Source: an uncultured Pseudomonadota bacterium
GTDB taxonomy: Bacteria; Pseudomonadota; Alphaproteobacteria; Rs-D84
Direction: 5' to 3'
DNA: 39,931 nt
Assembly: GCA_902799285.1 (NCBI GenBank)
Contig: CADCAA010000012.1
Span: forward strand, 1-39,931
Both the position numbers and the translations under genes were made by a program. The notes beneath the pieces were generated by a model. That model worked only from the letters and a program-made list of their open reading frames with translations. It did not search any database and was not told the origin of the DNA. Below are positions 16,611-25,810 of the stretch, piece after piece. Each line of letters opens with the position of its first letter. Position 1 is the first letter of the stretch.

Positions 16611-17809
16611 TGACAGATTTGGGACAATCTTTTATAAACAGTACGGCGCAATGTTGGTCTTGCCCGGTGTTTGACCGATTGTTCCAGGTTGTGTCAAATG
16701 CGGCGGCCGCGGCATATGAAAAGTTTGTACCATTATGCACTGTTTTATTCTGTGTGATATTTGCATTTTATGTTTTTGGTGCGGTGTGGAAAAATTTAAC
16801 CACAGGATTTCAGGATGGTTGGTTTGCAAAATCTTTGCGGCCTGTATTTATCAATTCTATATTCGTTTTGGCGTTTTTGGGGCTGGGGGTTGCATTACCA
16901 CGTTTTATTACGACCGTCACTTTTGAACCCGTGGCATACGTGACACAAACCTATGCAACCGCCATGGTGAAAATGACGCCCGAGGCGGTGGCGGAACATG
17001 TGACATATGAACCGTTGGATATACAGGATGAAAAAGGTATTTTCCGCGCACAACTGCGTGATGCAATTATCAATACCGCCAAGGTGACAATTACACAATT
17101 TCAAGGTTTTATGAAATTGGGTGTGGCTATTATGGACGCTGGACTTTCGTGGGGGATGTTTTTCGGTATTGGGGCGTTTTTCAAACATTTGATATTGATT
17201 GCGATTGGCGCATATTTGTTTTGGGCATTTTTTAAAATGTTTTTCAGATTTTTATGTTATTTCGCAGATGTGATTATTGCGATGGCGATGTTTGCGTTTT
17301 TCTTTCCGTTGTCTTTGGTGACATCTGCATTCAAAGAGGCCGCGGATTTGCCTTCGTGGTTATCGTGGATAAAAAGTTTAGGCAAAGGTGTTGGTGTTGA
17401 ACAAATTAAAAATTTAATTAGTTCAATTATTTCGTTGGGCGCAGCCGTTATTACTTATACCGTTATTTTGGTTATTATCGTAAAGTTCTTTGCCGATCCG
17501 GATGGCGGAATAAATAATTTTGAAACACTGATGGCGTCGGTTATGGACGGGACCATATTTGAAATGGATTTGGATACAACCGGCATCGATGATTTAAGTT
17601 TAACCAGTGTTATCGTTTTGGTATTCGTTTTAACATTTATCTATGAAAACATACCAAAAGTGACTAATATGATTTTGGGTATGTTTGAAGTTTCAGCAGA
17701 TAAAAACGAGGCAGGTAAAAAATTGGGCGATGAGTTTATGACAACAACCAAGGGATTTTACAATTTAGGTAAAAATGTTGTAAAAACTATTGCAGGTAAA
17801 AAGGCATAA
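16610..17809 (+). CDS. VirB6/TrbL-like membrane protein 3
   Basis: This is a 399-residue polytopic protein. It begins with a soluble segment carrying CWSCPVF (Cys15, Cys18), the same motif as in protein 1. A long first helix (about 40-65), a FEPVAYVTQTYA segment, and a cluster of aromatic-rich helices around 180-245 follow; a further helix is at about 330-355. It ends in a Lys-rich tail (GKNVVKTIAGKKA). The start codon overlaps the stop of the previous gene and the next gene begins 5 bases after its stop. The layout matches VirB6/TrbL family proteins. The substrate or partner cannot be told. Confidence 0.77.
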   Translation: MTDLGQSFINSTAQCWSCPVFDRLFQVVSNAAAAAYEKFVPLCTVLFCVIFAFYVFGAVWKNLTTGFQDGWFAKSLRPVFINSIFVLAFLGLGVALPRFITTVTFEPVAYVTQTYATAMVKMTPEAVAEHVTYEPLDIQDEKGIFRAQLRDAIINTAKVTITQFQGFMKLGVAIMDAGLSWGMFFGIGAFFKHLILIAIGAYLFWAFFKMFFRFLCYFADVIIAMAMFAFFFPLSLVTSAFKEAADLPSWLSWIKSLGKGVGVEQIKNLISSIISLGAAVITYTVILVIIVKFFADPDGGINNFETLMASVMDGTIFEMDLDTTGIDDLSLTSVIVLVFVLTFIYENIPKVTNMILGMFEVSADKNEAGKKLGDEFMTTTKGFYNLGKNVVKTIAGKKA

Positions 17810-17814
17810 AAAGC

Positions 17815-19341
17815 ATGGGCAAATTTCGGTGGATTTCTATATTACTGAAAATTTTGATGATAATCGCCGCATTATCGTTGGGTATTTGGTATTTGTCTTC
17901 ATCGATTGGCGGGGCGGCATTGACATATACTTCTGTTGATAATTTTGTTTTGGCAATTGGGGCACGGGGCGGCGTTGAAAATGTCGGCACTATGTTTTTG
18001 GGTAAATATGTTGTTGATTTGCTGAATATGTTGGGCCAGGCATCCGAAATATTTTGGGCAGGTATTGTTAAAAATTTGTGGATTTTGATGGCCGCTGGAT
18101 TTGCGATTTATATGTTTATATCGGCAATAAAATATGTGTGGGAAAAATCAAAACAAAATGCGTCGTATACTGATAAAGCAAACGATATTGATTTCAAAAC
18201 TTGGTTTAATCCGGTGTGGAAATTGGGTTTGCGTATCGCTATTGCCGGTGTGGCAATTGGCGCATTGGGTGCCGGCGGCGCGGAATCTTTGAAGGTTGTA
18301 TCCGAAATTTTGATTTCACCGATATTGTATATTGGCTCGGCTTTGTCTATGGCGGCAACGGGCATAAATTCGGCCACAGATTGTAATGCAATTTTGGGTG
18401 CGACCGAGTTATCGGGTGCTATGGCGCCCGTATCGGGTTCGTTTATGTGCGTGCTGGGGAATTTATATTCAATTATGTTGGCCGGGGCCGCGGGCGGGTT
18501 TGCGTTAATGAACTATGCTTGGTTGGGTATGGGTGGCGGTTTATTGACGTGGATATCGGGTCTGTTGTTAGTGTTGGCATTTTTGGTTGTGGGATTTGAT
18601 TTATTTTTTCAAATATTTTCTGTGCTATTCAAGGTTGTGTTTGTTATCATATTCTTGCCAATTTTAATTGCGGCGGCCGCATATGAAAAAGTTTGGAAAG
18701 TGGCGTCCGGATTATTCAGAAAATCATTAGAAATTGTTATCAAGGCCGCGATTTCTATATTATCAATTACACTGAAAATTGTGTTATTGTTTTCGATATT
18801 ATATTATTCTGCGGACGCGATGTTTCCGGGTCCGGTTGATGGATATACCGCCATTTTGCCGCCATTGTTCGAGGCACCACAACATGAAAACGTTAATGTT
18901 TGCAGTATCACACAAAATATTACACCGGAAACAGAATCCGTTATGCATGCTTTTGCCGTGTGCGAGGCACAATCCAAAGACGCCGATGGTTTGGTTGATG
19001 CGGATTTATTCAAACCGTGTTTTGACCAACAAAAACAAATTATTGAATCAATACATCCGGGAGCATTTAATTTCTTGGGGGATACTTGGTCGTTTTTGAT
19101 AACTATGTTTGGATTATTTTTATTATATTATTTCGTGCTGAGTCCGAAAATCGATAAATTGATACCGGCGGGCAAGGTTAAATTGCCACTGACACATGGT
19201 GAAGATACAGATATGTCAACCGGCGAAGAATTTGATATCGGTAAATGGACATACGATTTGGGACAAAAGGTTTGGCGCGCGCCAAAGAAAATCTTCGATG
19301 GAACGGTTAAAACATTAAAGGACAATGGGTTTATTAAATGA
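17815..19341 (+). CDS. VirB6/TrbL-like membrane protein 4
   Basis: At 508 residues this is the longest of the five. The N-terminal helix (about 10-32) is followed by helices near 80-105, 140-165 and 220-270, and a long hydrophobic stretch around 225-330 includes VVFVIIFLPILIAAAAYEK, which resembles the conserved VirB6 core. An extracytoplasmic loop (about 340-410) has three cysteines. A late helix (about 420-440) leads to a soluble basic C-terminus (KVWRAPKKIFDGTVKTLKDNG). The stop overlaps the next ATG (ATGA). It is presumably an inner-membrane channel component. Confidence 0.75.
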   Translation: MGKFRWISILLKILMIIAALSLGIWYLSSSIGGAALTYTSVDNFVLAIGARGGVENVGTMFLGKYVVDLLNMLGQASEIFWAGIVKNLWILMAAGFAIYMFISAIKYVWEKSKQNASYTDKANDIDFKTWFNPVWKLGLRIAIAGVAIGALGAGGAESLKVVSEILISPILYIGSALSMAATGINSATDCNAILGATELSGAMAPVSGSFMCVLGNLYSIMLAGAAGGFALMNYAWLGMGGGLLTWISGLLLVLAFLVVGFDLFFQIFSVLFKVVFVIIFLPILIAAAAYEKVWKVASGLFRKSLEIVIKAAISILSITLKIVLLFSILYYSADAMFPGPVDGYTAILPPLFEAPQHENVNVCSITQNITPETESVMHAFAVCEAQSKDADGLVDADLFKPCFDQQKQIIESIHPGAFNFLGDTWSFLITMFGLFLLYYFVLSPKIDKLIPAGKVKLPLTHGEDTDMSTGEEFDIGKWTYDLGQKVWRAPKKIFDGTVKTLKDNGFIK

Positions 19342-20636
19342 TAAAACTGCGCGACATTTGTCGAAAGATTTTAATTGTTATATTCGCATTGTTTATTACG
19401 ATGCCGGTGTTCGCCGCCGACGAGGTCGGTGGTTTGCAGTCTGCCCTGCCCGACCAAATCATTGGCGATTATGGTATGTGGGCAACCGAACACAATAGAC
19501 GTGAAGTGACGGCGCGCATTACCGAAGAATTAAGTCATTTTGGTCCAACAGCAACAACCGTATCAAATGCATATGTTCCGATTGAGGCAAAAATAGGTTT
19601 GGCATTTATGGGCGGTATGGCCAAGGTTGGCCAGGCACTGGATTCGTCATTGGTTTCATTTGCAATAATGTTTATGTTGATTGCGTATGCTTTCTGGGTC
19701 GCTTTCGAGGCATATAATTTAATTGGCAGTGGGGCTGACGCAAAAAAAGTTGTAAAAGATATTATCATCAAAGGCATTTGGATTTCTGTGTGGTTGATTA
19801 TATTGCGTATTGGAATTGCGGAAACATTTGCGATGATTATGATGCCGATTGTGTCGTTTGGCGCATTTATATCAAATACTATTTGGGATTCGATGACGCA
19901 TATTGCCGGTATTTCTTTGCCTAATACTTGCGAGGCTATCAAAATTTATGCCGAACAAAATACGCCAGAATGTTTAAATATAACCGCCGAATCTGCCGCA
20001 AATTTATTGTGTATTCCGACACAGATGTCTGGATTTTTTGTGACAACAATTGGTATCGGTTGGAAATGGGTTGTCGGCAGTGTCGGGTTCAGTTTCTTTG
20101 CCGCGGTGATTGGATTGTACATCACATATTTATCATTAAAATGTATTTGGAAATATTTATTCTTTGCGTTGGGCGTAATTGCGGATTTGTTTTTAGCATT
20201 ATTATTATTGCCTTTTACCGCAATCGCAGAAACAACCGCAAAAACACAATATAAAGGTGTTGCGGGCGATATATTTAATTCTTTTTTGGGCATATTCAAA
20301 ACCGAAAGTTTAGAAGTGCAAATAAATCGTTTTATCCAGGCGGCATTATATTTTATTTGTTTGGCAATATCGGTTGGCGTATCAATATCTTTGTTATCGT
20401 TTATTATCGATCCAAATACGGGCGCATTATTGGGTGGTTATAGTGGTTTTACCGGTGCGGTTATTTTGGTTTTGACTCTGTTGTTAGTTATATATATGGC
20501 TGACAAATCCAAATCTTTGGCCGAAAATTGGGGTGGAAAAATTGATTCTGGATTGGGCGACAAATTGCAAGGCGAAGTTAAAAAACTTTGGGGCGGCACG
20601 AAAAATCTGTGGAAACAGGTACGTGGTAAAAAATAA
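19338..20636 (+). CDS. VirB6/TrbL-like membrane protein 5
   Basis: This is a 432-residue protein with a signal peptide (residues 1-26, cleavage after VFA). Helices lie near 105-130 and 145-170. A cysteine-containing extracytoplasmic loop (TCEAI...PECLN...LLCIPTQ, about 196-228) is followed by more helices, and the conserved-looking DLFLALLLLPFTAIAET segment lies around 290-306. The C-terminal tail KKLWGGTKNLWKQVRGKK closely resembles that of protein 2. It ends 3 bases before the convergent uvrD stop, leaving no room for a terminator between them. Confidence 0.75.
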   Translation: MIKLRDICRKILIVIFALFITMPVFAADEVGGLQSALPDQIIGDYGMWATEHNRREVTARITEELSHFGPTATTVSNAYVPIEAKIGLAFMGGMAKVGQALDSSLVSFAIMFMLIAYAFWVAFEAYNLIGSGADAKKVVKDIIIKGIWISVWLIILRIGIAETFAMIMMPIVSFGAFISNTIWDSMTHIAGISLPNTCEAIKIYAEQNTPECLNITAESAANLLCIPTQMSGFFVTTIGIGWKWVVGSVGFSFFAAVIGLYITYLSLKCIWKYLFFALGVIADLFLALLLLPFTAIAETTAKTQYKGVAGDIFNSFLGIFKTESLEVQINRFIQAALYFICLAISVGVSISLLSFIIDPNTGALLGGYSGFTGAVILVLTLLLVIYMADKSKSLAENWGGKIDSGLGDKLQGEVKKLWGGTKNLWKQVRGKK

Positions 20637-20639
20637 TTT

Positions 20640-22706
20640 TTATAAAATTTCTACGAAATCTTTGGCTATCTTTTTAATTCCACGCGAACCAAATGCGATT
20701 GTTAAAATGCCGGTTCCTTGTTCAATAATGACACCGGTGCCGTATTCACTGTGACGCGCCTGGCGTCCGACAAGTGTTTCACGCGGACGTGCGAATGTTT
20801 TTTTCGTATAATGTGTGTGTTGGTATGGTTTGGGTTGCGACACAGGTTGATTGTTGCCAAAACAAACAAATGACGGGTCCAGTTCAGATATAAAACGACT
20901 TTGGCCATTATATTGGCGCGTGCCGTACATTAAACGTGACACAGCGTTTGTGATTACCGCAAATTTTTTTGCACGTGTTAATGCAACATAAGCCAGTCGG
21001 CGTTCTTCCTCGATTGATCCTTCCTGTATAGATTTTTCATTGGGGAAAATACCTTCCTCGGCTGCGGGCAAAAATACATTATCGAATTCCAATCCTTTGG
21101 CCGCGTGTATTGTCATAATGTTGACAGCGTTATTATTTATCATATCCGGTTCGTCATTATCGTCCGTCATCATCAATGCCGCCTGTTCCAAGAAATCGTG
21201 CAGAGAATCGTATTTGGCAATCACACTGTTTAATAATTCGCGGACATTACCAATTCTGTCGTTGGCATCGGGGTCGCGGGATTCTTGCCACATTTTTATA
21301 TATCCGGAATCATCCAATAATTTTTGTGCGGCGTCCCGTGGTGCCATATTTTCCCAATCAAAATTAAATGCAGATAAAAATTCATCGGCCGCGGCTTTCT
21401 GTTTGCCGGATAATGGTGCGGCGCGTAATCCCGCCATTAAATTCGGGCCAAACCCGCGCAACTTTTCAATTGCAGATGGGCCAAATCCACGGCGTGGCTT
21501 TGCAATTACCCGTAAAAAAGACATATCATCAAATGGATGAACCAGCAACCGAATATACGCAATCGCATCACGAATTTCCATACGGTCATAAAACTTTGTC
21601 GCACCAATCAAACGGTATGGAATTTGGCGACGCGCAAATTCTTCTTCGAATAAACGCGACAGAGAACCCGAACGAATCAAAATCGTTTTATTATTATAAA
21701 TCGGTCCGTCACGTGTAATCGCATCCGCGATGAATTTAGCCTCGTCTAAATCAGACGCCAATGTGAATACATAAACGCGTTCGCCGGTATCGTTCGCATT
21801 TACCGTTCGCAAATCTTTGCCCAAACGCCCCGTGTTATGGCGTATCAATGAATTTGCTGCGCCCAAGATATTTCCCGTACTGCGGTAATTTATTTCCAAT
21901 CGGATTATTTCAGTGCCGGGAAAATTTTTTTCAAAGTCCAATATGTTTTTGATTTCTGCGCCACGCCAAGAATATATAGATTGGTCATCATCGCCAACAC
22001 AGCATATATTCGGGCGTTCAGTGTCACGCGTTAAAAATGTTAATAATTGCATTTGCGCAGCGTTGGTATCCTGGAATTCATCAACCAATATGTATTTGAA
22101 TTGCCTTTGATAGCGGGCCAAGATTTCCGGATTTTTATCAAACAATTTTAATGTCAGCAAAATAATATCGCCAAAATCAACCGCCCCCAGTCGCCGCAAT
22201 TCATCATTATACGCGTTAAAAACACGGTCAGATGACGCGTTTTGGGTCAGTCCCCGGTCCTTTATCCTGGAAAAATCCTCAACATATTCAGCGGGCTTTT
22301 TCGTTGTTGTGATATTTAATTCACCCAATACCTTTTTTATCACAGCTTTTTGATCGTCGTCGCCATAGATTAAAAAATCCGGACGCAATCCGGCGGATGC
22401 ATAATTCGAACGCAAAATACGCAAACAAATCGAATGAAATGTGCCGCACCAAATGTCACGCGCATAAAAAGCACCATCGCCCATTATATCCAGGCGATTT
22501 TTCATTTCATTTGCCGCCTTGTTCGTAAAGGTCAATGCTAAAATTTGCCATGGATTGGCCAGGTTTTGCGACAAAATATAACCAATACGCGCGGTCAACA
22601 CCCGTGTTTTGCCGGTTCCGGCACCCGCCAGCACCAAAAGCGGGCCCGTCGTTTTTTGGACGGCACGCAATTGTTCGGGATTAAGATTTTCTAGATTTAA
22701 TTTCAC
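20640..22706 (-). CDS. uvrD: UvrD/PcrA-type DNA helicase
   Basis: This SF1A 3'-5' helicase acts in nucleotide-excision and mismatch repair and in removing proteins from DNA. Motif I is LAGAGTGKTR and motif II is VDEFQDTNAAQ. Motif III is GDDDQSIYSWRGA, and the C-terminal LTRAKK motif is present. It has about 688 residues, slightly short for the family, with a compact C-terminus. I prefer the GTG start at 22706 because a TTGAGA/TATAAT promoter ends 6 bases before it. The in-frame TTG at 22724 would lie between the promoter elements. Confidence 0.95.
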   Translation of the reverse strand: MKLNLENLNPEQLRAVQKTTGPLLVLAGAGTGKTRVLTARIGYILSQNLANPWQILALTFTNKAANEMKNRLDIMGDGAFYARDIWCGTFHSICLRILRSNYASAGLRPDFLIYGDDDQKAVIKKVLGELNITTTKKPAEYVEDFSRIKDRGLTQNASSDRVFNAYNDELRRLGAVDFGDIILLTLKLFDKNPEILARYQRQFKYILVDEFQDTNAAQMQLLTFLTRDTERPNICCVGDDDQSIYSWRGAEIKNILDFEKNFPGTEIIRLEINYRSTGNILGAANSLIRHNTGRLGKDLRTVNANDTGERVYVFTLASDLDEAKFIADAITRDGPIYNNKTILIRSGSLSRLFEEEFARRQIPYRLIGATKFYDRMEIRDAIAYIRLLVHPFDDMSFLRVIAKPRRGFGPSAIEKLRGFGPNLMAGLRAAPLSGKQKAAADEFLSAFNFDWENMAPRDAAQKLLDDSGYIKMWQESRDPDANDRIGNVRELLNSVIAKYDSLHDFLEQAALMMTDDNDEPDMINNNAVNIMTIHAAKGLEFDNVFLPAAEEGIFPNEKSIQEGSIEEERRLAYVALTRAKKFAVITNAVSRLMYGTRQYNGQSRFISELDPSFVCFGNNQPVSQPKPYQHTHYTKKTFARPRETLVGRQARHSEYGTGVIIEQGTGILTIAFGSRGIKKIAKDFVEIL

Positions 22707-22712
22707 GGCTTT

Positions 22713-22742
22713 ATTATAATACAAAAAAATTGACTATCTCAA
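22713..22742 (-). promoter_or_regulatory. Promoter of uvrD, leaderless
   Basis: On the minus strand TTGAGA (22737-22742) and TATAAT (22713-22718) are separated by 18 bases. The GTG start follows after 6 bases. It overlaps the divergent dnaQ promoter. Confidence 0.6.
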
Positions 22743-22757
22743 TCACATTTTTATAAG
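22730..22757 (+). promoter_or_regulatory. Promoter of dnaQ
   Basis: TTGACT (22730-22735) and TATAAG (22752-22757) are separated by 16 bases. The dnaQ ATG is 8 bases downstream. An AAGGG motif that could act as Shine-Dalgarno overlaps the -10 box. Confidence 0.55.
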
Positions 22758-22765
22758 GGTTAAAT

Positions 22766-23446
22766 ATGGCACGCATTATTTGTTTTGATATTGAAACGAC
22801 CGGATTTGAATGGACACGTGGCGACCGTTGCATTGAAATTGGCGCGGTAGAATTGGTGGATGGTAAACTTACCGACAATACTTTTCACGAATATATAAAC
22901 CCCGAGGGGAAAATTATTCCGCCCGAAACATATATGGTGCATAAAATTTCAAATGCCTTTTTGGAAGACAAACCCAAAATGAGTGAGATTGCCCCAAAAT
23001 TTTTAGACTTTATCCAGGACAGTCCCGTTGTCGCGCACAATGGTTTTGATTTCGACTTTCCATTTATGAATTTTGAATTGGCTAAATTAGGATTGCGCCA
23101 GATTTCACGCGACCAACAGCGCGATTCAATTGTAATTGCGCGCAACCGTGTTTTCGGACCCAAGGCATATACTTTGGATGCATTGGCGAAATGGTTTGGT
23201 GTATCATTGACCGCGCGTGCGGATGCACACGGCGCGTTAATCGACGCGGAAATTTTGGCCAAGGTGTTTTTGGAATTGGAAAATACTGCGCCCGCGCCGG
23301 ATATTCACGACACAATCGCCGAACAACATCAGGCCTTTTTGAAACATCCAAAAATTGGTGCAAACTTTCCGCGGCGCAATTTCCCAGCGCACCAGGATGA
23401 ATTAGACAATCACAACGCATTTATGGAAAAATTATTGGCGAATTAA
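22766..23446 (+). CDS. dnaQ: DNA polymerase III epsilon subunit (proofreading exonuclease)
   Basis: This 226-residue DEDDh 3'-5' exonuclease proofreads for the replicative polymerase. Exo I is FDIETTGFE (Asp8, Glu10), Exo II is VVAHNGFDFDFPF, and Exo III is DAHGALIDAE with the catalytic His and Asp. The C-terminal tail that would bind the alpha subunit is short and hydrophilic. The stop codon shares the palindromic TTAA with the convergent Cys-rich gene (4-base overlap). Confidence 0.93.
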   Translation: MARIICFDIETTGFEWTRGDRCIEIGAVELVDGKLTDNTFHEYINPEGKIIPPETYMVHKISNAFLEDKPKMSEIAPKFLDFIQDSPVVAHNGFDFDFPFMNFELAKLGLRQISRDQQRDSIVIARNRVFGPKAYTLDALAKWFGVSLTARADAHGALIDAEILAKVFLELENTAPAPDIHDTIAEQHQAFLKHPKIGANFPRRNFPAHQDELDNHNAFMEKLLAN

Positions 23447-25626
23447 GAACACGTATTGTGTTCCGATGTACCGGATGTGCCACCAGATGGGGTTTCGCCT
23501 GTGTCACATGCCTTGCAAGTGCCGTATTCATCGCGGTATTTATCGGTCGGACATATTGCCAGGCATGAACCGTTCCACGCACTGTATCCGTCATTACATC
23601 TGCATTGGGTATTCACGCAACCACCAATTGTGCGGTTTGCGATTGTTGCCGTACTGCACGAATTTGATGCACTAACCGGTGTATATGTTGAATTATCCGG
23701 GCACAACAATGATTGATAGAATATTTCGGAAATACCTTCGATACACGTTGATTGATGTTCTGCGTCACATGGCGTGCAATTGGATGGCGTATTATCCAAT
23801 TGTGTTGGGTTTTCAACATGCATAACCCAATTCATTGCGTTCGCAGCACCAGTTGAGCACATATTTGCAAATACCGCATAAGAACAAGTCAATGCAACAT
23901 TACGGCATGCGCCGGTCATTACGCCTTTGATACTGGATACAGATGCCACCGACGACCAAGAATTAACCTGGGTCACCTGTTGATTATAACATGCGGCAAC
24001 ATCAGTCATACAGGTTGATGCATAATCCGCAATAATTTGCTGTTGCGCGGATTTAATATTGACCATTGCGCGTTGAACGTAATTCAACACAACATCGTTA
24101 TATGGATTATATGTTTCGCCAGACGCGTTGTATGTGAACTGTTGACATTTGTCCAACACGGCACGACATAATCCACCATCTTTGACGGTTGCGCCCGTTC
24201 CAATTTTGGTCAGCAAATGTTTGATAATGCATGTGCCATCGCGATTGTCTGTGGCTTTGCAATTTGTTTCGTTGATTGTGACGGTGTTTGCCGATGACAA
24301 TTTCGCAGAATCAATTGCGGCATTAAAGTTTTCCATAAAATCTGTGATATTTGTAATATCCTGGCCCAGGACGACATTGCCATTTTCATCGATATAACGT
24401 TTGGTCGGATCCAGGCATTTTGAATAATCTGAACCACACACCATATCATCAGTCATACAGGATTCCAACGCACCAATGCAACCTTTGGCATCGTATTGAT
24501 TTTTGTTTTGCAATACGGCCAGGCGCGCCTTTTGCAGCATCAGGCCCGCGCTGCGCACATTGGATTGCAGCGTTTCGTTCATTTTTTTCAGGCCTTGTTC
24601 ATACGCGATACAATCTTTATCAATTGCCAAATCGTAATTGCCGGTAATCTGGGTCGATGTTGCGCCGACATCCACGCAATTATTCAAAATTGTTTTGCAA
24701 CGTTTTTTCGCCGCGTTATACAGCGCAGTGCCACGTTTGCTGGAAATACTGGAATTATCACTGTTCAGGAAATCCAGACTGAAAATATCGGCACTGTCGT
24801 CAGAAAAATCCAATTCCAAATCCAAACCAAATTCATTATCGGCAATGGACGATGTTTGGGTAGTCGGGTCTTTGATTAAAGCCTCGATTTTTGATAACAT
24901 ATTGCGCGTTTCGGACGTGTCGCGTTTGCCACTCAGTTCGGCTTCGGCCTCGGTTTCTGTCATAATGGCACGGATTTCATCCGCAGACAGACCGACATAA
25001 CGAATACGTTGCGCAACGGTATTTAATTCGTCGTTTGCTTTGGTGACTGCATCCTGGACAGACGAATATTTAGATAAATTTGCGGAACAACTGCATCGTT
25101 TTTGATTGCTGTCGACAACCGCGCAAAATTGGTCCATACATTCGTTATACTGTTCCTGGCACGATTTGTTCAGGCTTGCGTTTTGTTCCAATAATTCTTT
25201 GGCTGCGTTGACATCAGCCGCAGTGACGGGTTTGGCCGCCGCACGGCCGGTCACATTACGTTCGATATTGGCAAAACGCGTGGCCACATTTATTGGCGTA
25301 TAGTCCAAACTTTCGGATTGTTTGCGCGATTTAATGGTGTTGTTGCGTGTTTCTTTTGAACGCGATGCAACTCTGGACACTGTACCAGCATCAGCCGTGC
25401 GTGATGCCACACGTGGCGCAGTATCGGTCGACCGTGTCGGTGTTTTTTCAGTACGCGTTGTAGTATTTGTTGTGGCACGGACTGTACCATTGCGTACAGG
25501 CGCAGCCGCACGCGCATTTTCAGTGGACGCATCATTTTTTGCGGTTGCGCGCGAACCATCCAATGCCGCCATGGCATTGGGCGCAAACATTATCGCCGCC
25601 AAAAAGCATAAAACTACATTCCTCAT
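23443..25626 (-). CDS. Exported cysteine-rich protein A
   Basis: This 727-residue protein has a signal peptide (cleavage after NAMA, residue 20). A basic Arg/Thr/Ser-rich low-complexity region (about 25-100) contains two VASR repeats. A cysteine motif at 156-180 has the form C-x6-C-x4-C-x9-C-x-C, with MD after the second Cys and KANxEL 16 residues after the last. A middle part with an acidic stretch and dispersed cysteines follows. The C-terminal EGF-like segment (about 670-715: CRCNDGYSAWNGSC, CKAC) ends in a Gly/Ser/Thr-rich tail. Exported protein B has the same motif at the same spacing. There is no Shine-Dalgarno; a TATAAT lies 10 bases before ATG. The function is unknown; surface or secretion-associated is inferred. 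Confidence 0.82.
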   Translation of the reverse strand: MRNVVLCFLAAIMFAPNAMAALDGSRATAKNDASTENARAAAPVRNGTVRATTNTTTRTEKTPTRSTDTAPRVASRTADAGTVSRVASRSKETRNNTIKSRKQSESLDYTPINVATRFANIERNVTGRAAAKPVTAADVNAAKELLEQNASLNKSCQEQYNECMDQFCAVVDSNQKRCSCSANLSKYSSVQDAVTKANDELNTVAQRIRYVGLSADEIRAIMTETEAEAELSGKRDTSETRNMLSKIEALIKDPTTQTSSIADNEFGLDLELDFSDDSADIFSLDFLNSDNSSISSKRGTALYNAAKKRCKTILNNCVDVGATSTQITGNYDLAIDKDCIAYEQGLKKMNETLQSNVRSAGLMLQKARLAVLQNKNQYDAKGCIGALESCMTDDMVCGSDYSKCLDPTKRYIDENGNVVLGQDITNITDFMENFNAAIDSAKLSSANTVTINETNCKATDNRDGTCIIKHLLTKIGTGATVKDGGLCRAVLDKCQQFTYNASGETYNPYNDVVLNYVQRAMVNIKSAQQQIIADYASTCMTDVAACYNQQVTQVNSWSSVASVSSIKGVMTGACRNVALTCSYAVFANMCSTGAANAMNWVMHVENPTQLDNTPSNCTPCDAEHQSTCIEGISEIFYQSLLCPDNSTYTPVSASNSCSTATIANRTIGGCVNTQCRCNDGYSAWNGSCLAICPTDKYRDEYGTCKACDTGETPSGGTSGTSEHNTCS

Positions 25627-25679
25627 ATTTCATTTAATTATATCACAAACACAAGGCATATAAAAGTGCAAAAAATAAA

Positions 25680-25779
25680 AAAGCCGTCAGCTTTGCTGAC
25701 ACTCTAATTGACCTGGATCCTTCGACTTCGCTCAGGATGACACAGCGATGCTGTGTCCGGTTTGGCATTAAAAAAACCG
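25680..25779. repeat. Dispersed repeat element, copy 1
   Basis: It starts with a hairpin (GTCAGC TTT GCTGAC). The core at 25711-25779 begins ACCTGGATCCTTCGACTTCG, continues with CTCAGGATGACA and the perfect hairpin GACACAGC-GAT-GCTGTGTC, and ends GGTTTGGCAT plus an A-run. A second copy at 28910-29005 shares this core with a few substitutions and one indel. Both copies lie next to a terminator. Confidence 0.8.
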
Positions 25780-25796
25780 GCAAACGCCGGTTTTTT
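25771..25796. terminator. Terminator of rplU-rpmA
   Basis: An AAAACCGGC / GCCGGTTTT stem with T- and A-runs on both sides lies just after the rpmA stop on the minus strand. It is fused to the edge of the dispersed repeat. Confidence 0.82.
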
Positions 25797-25810
25797 GAAT
25801 AAATTTCGCA

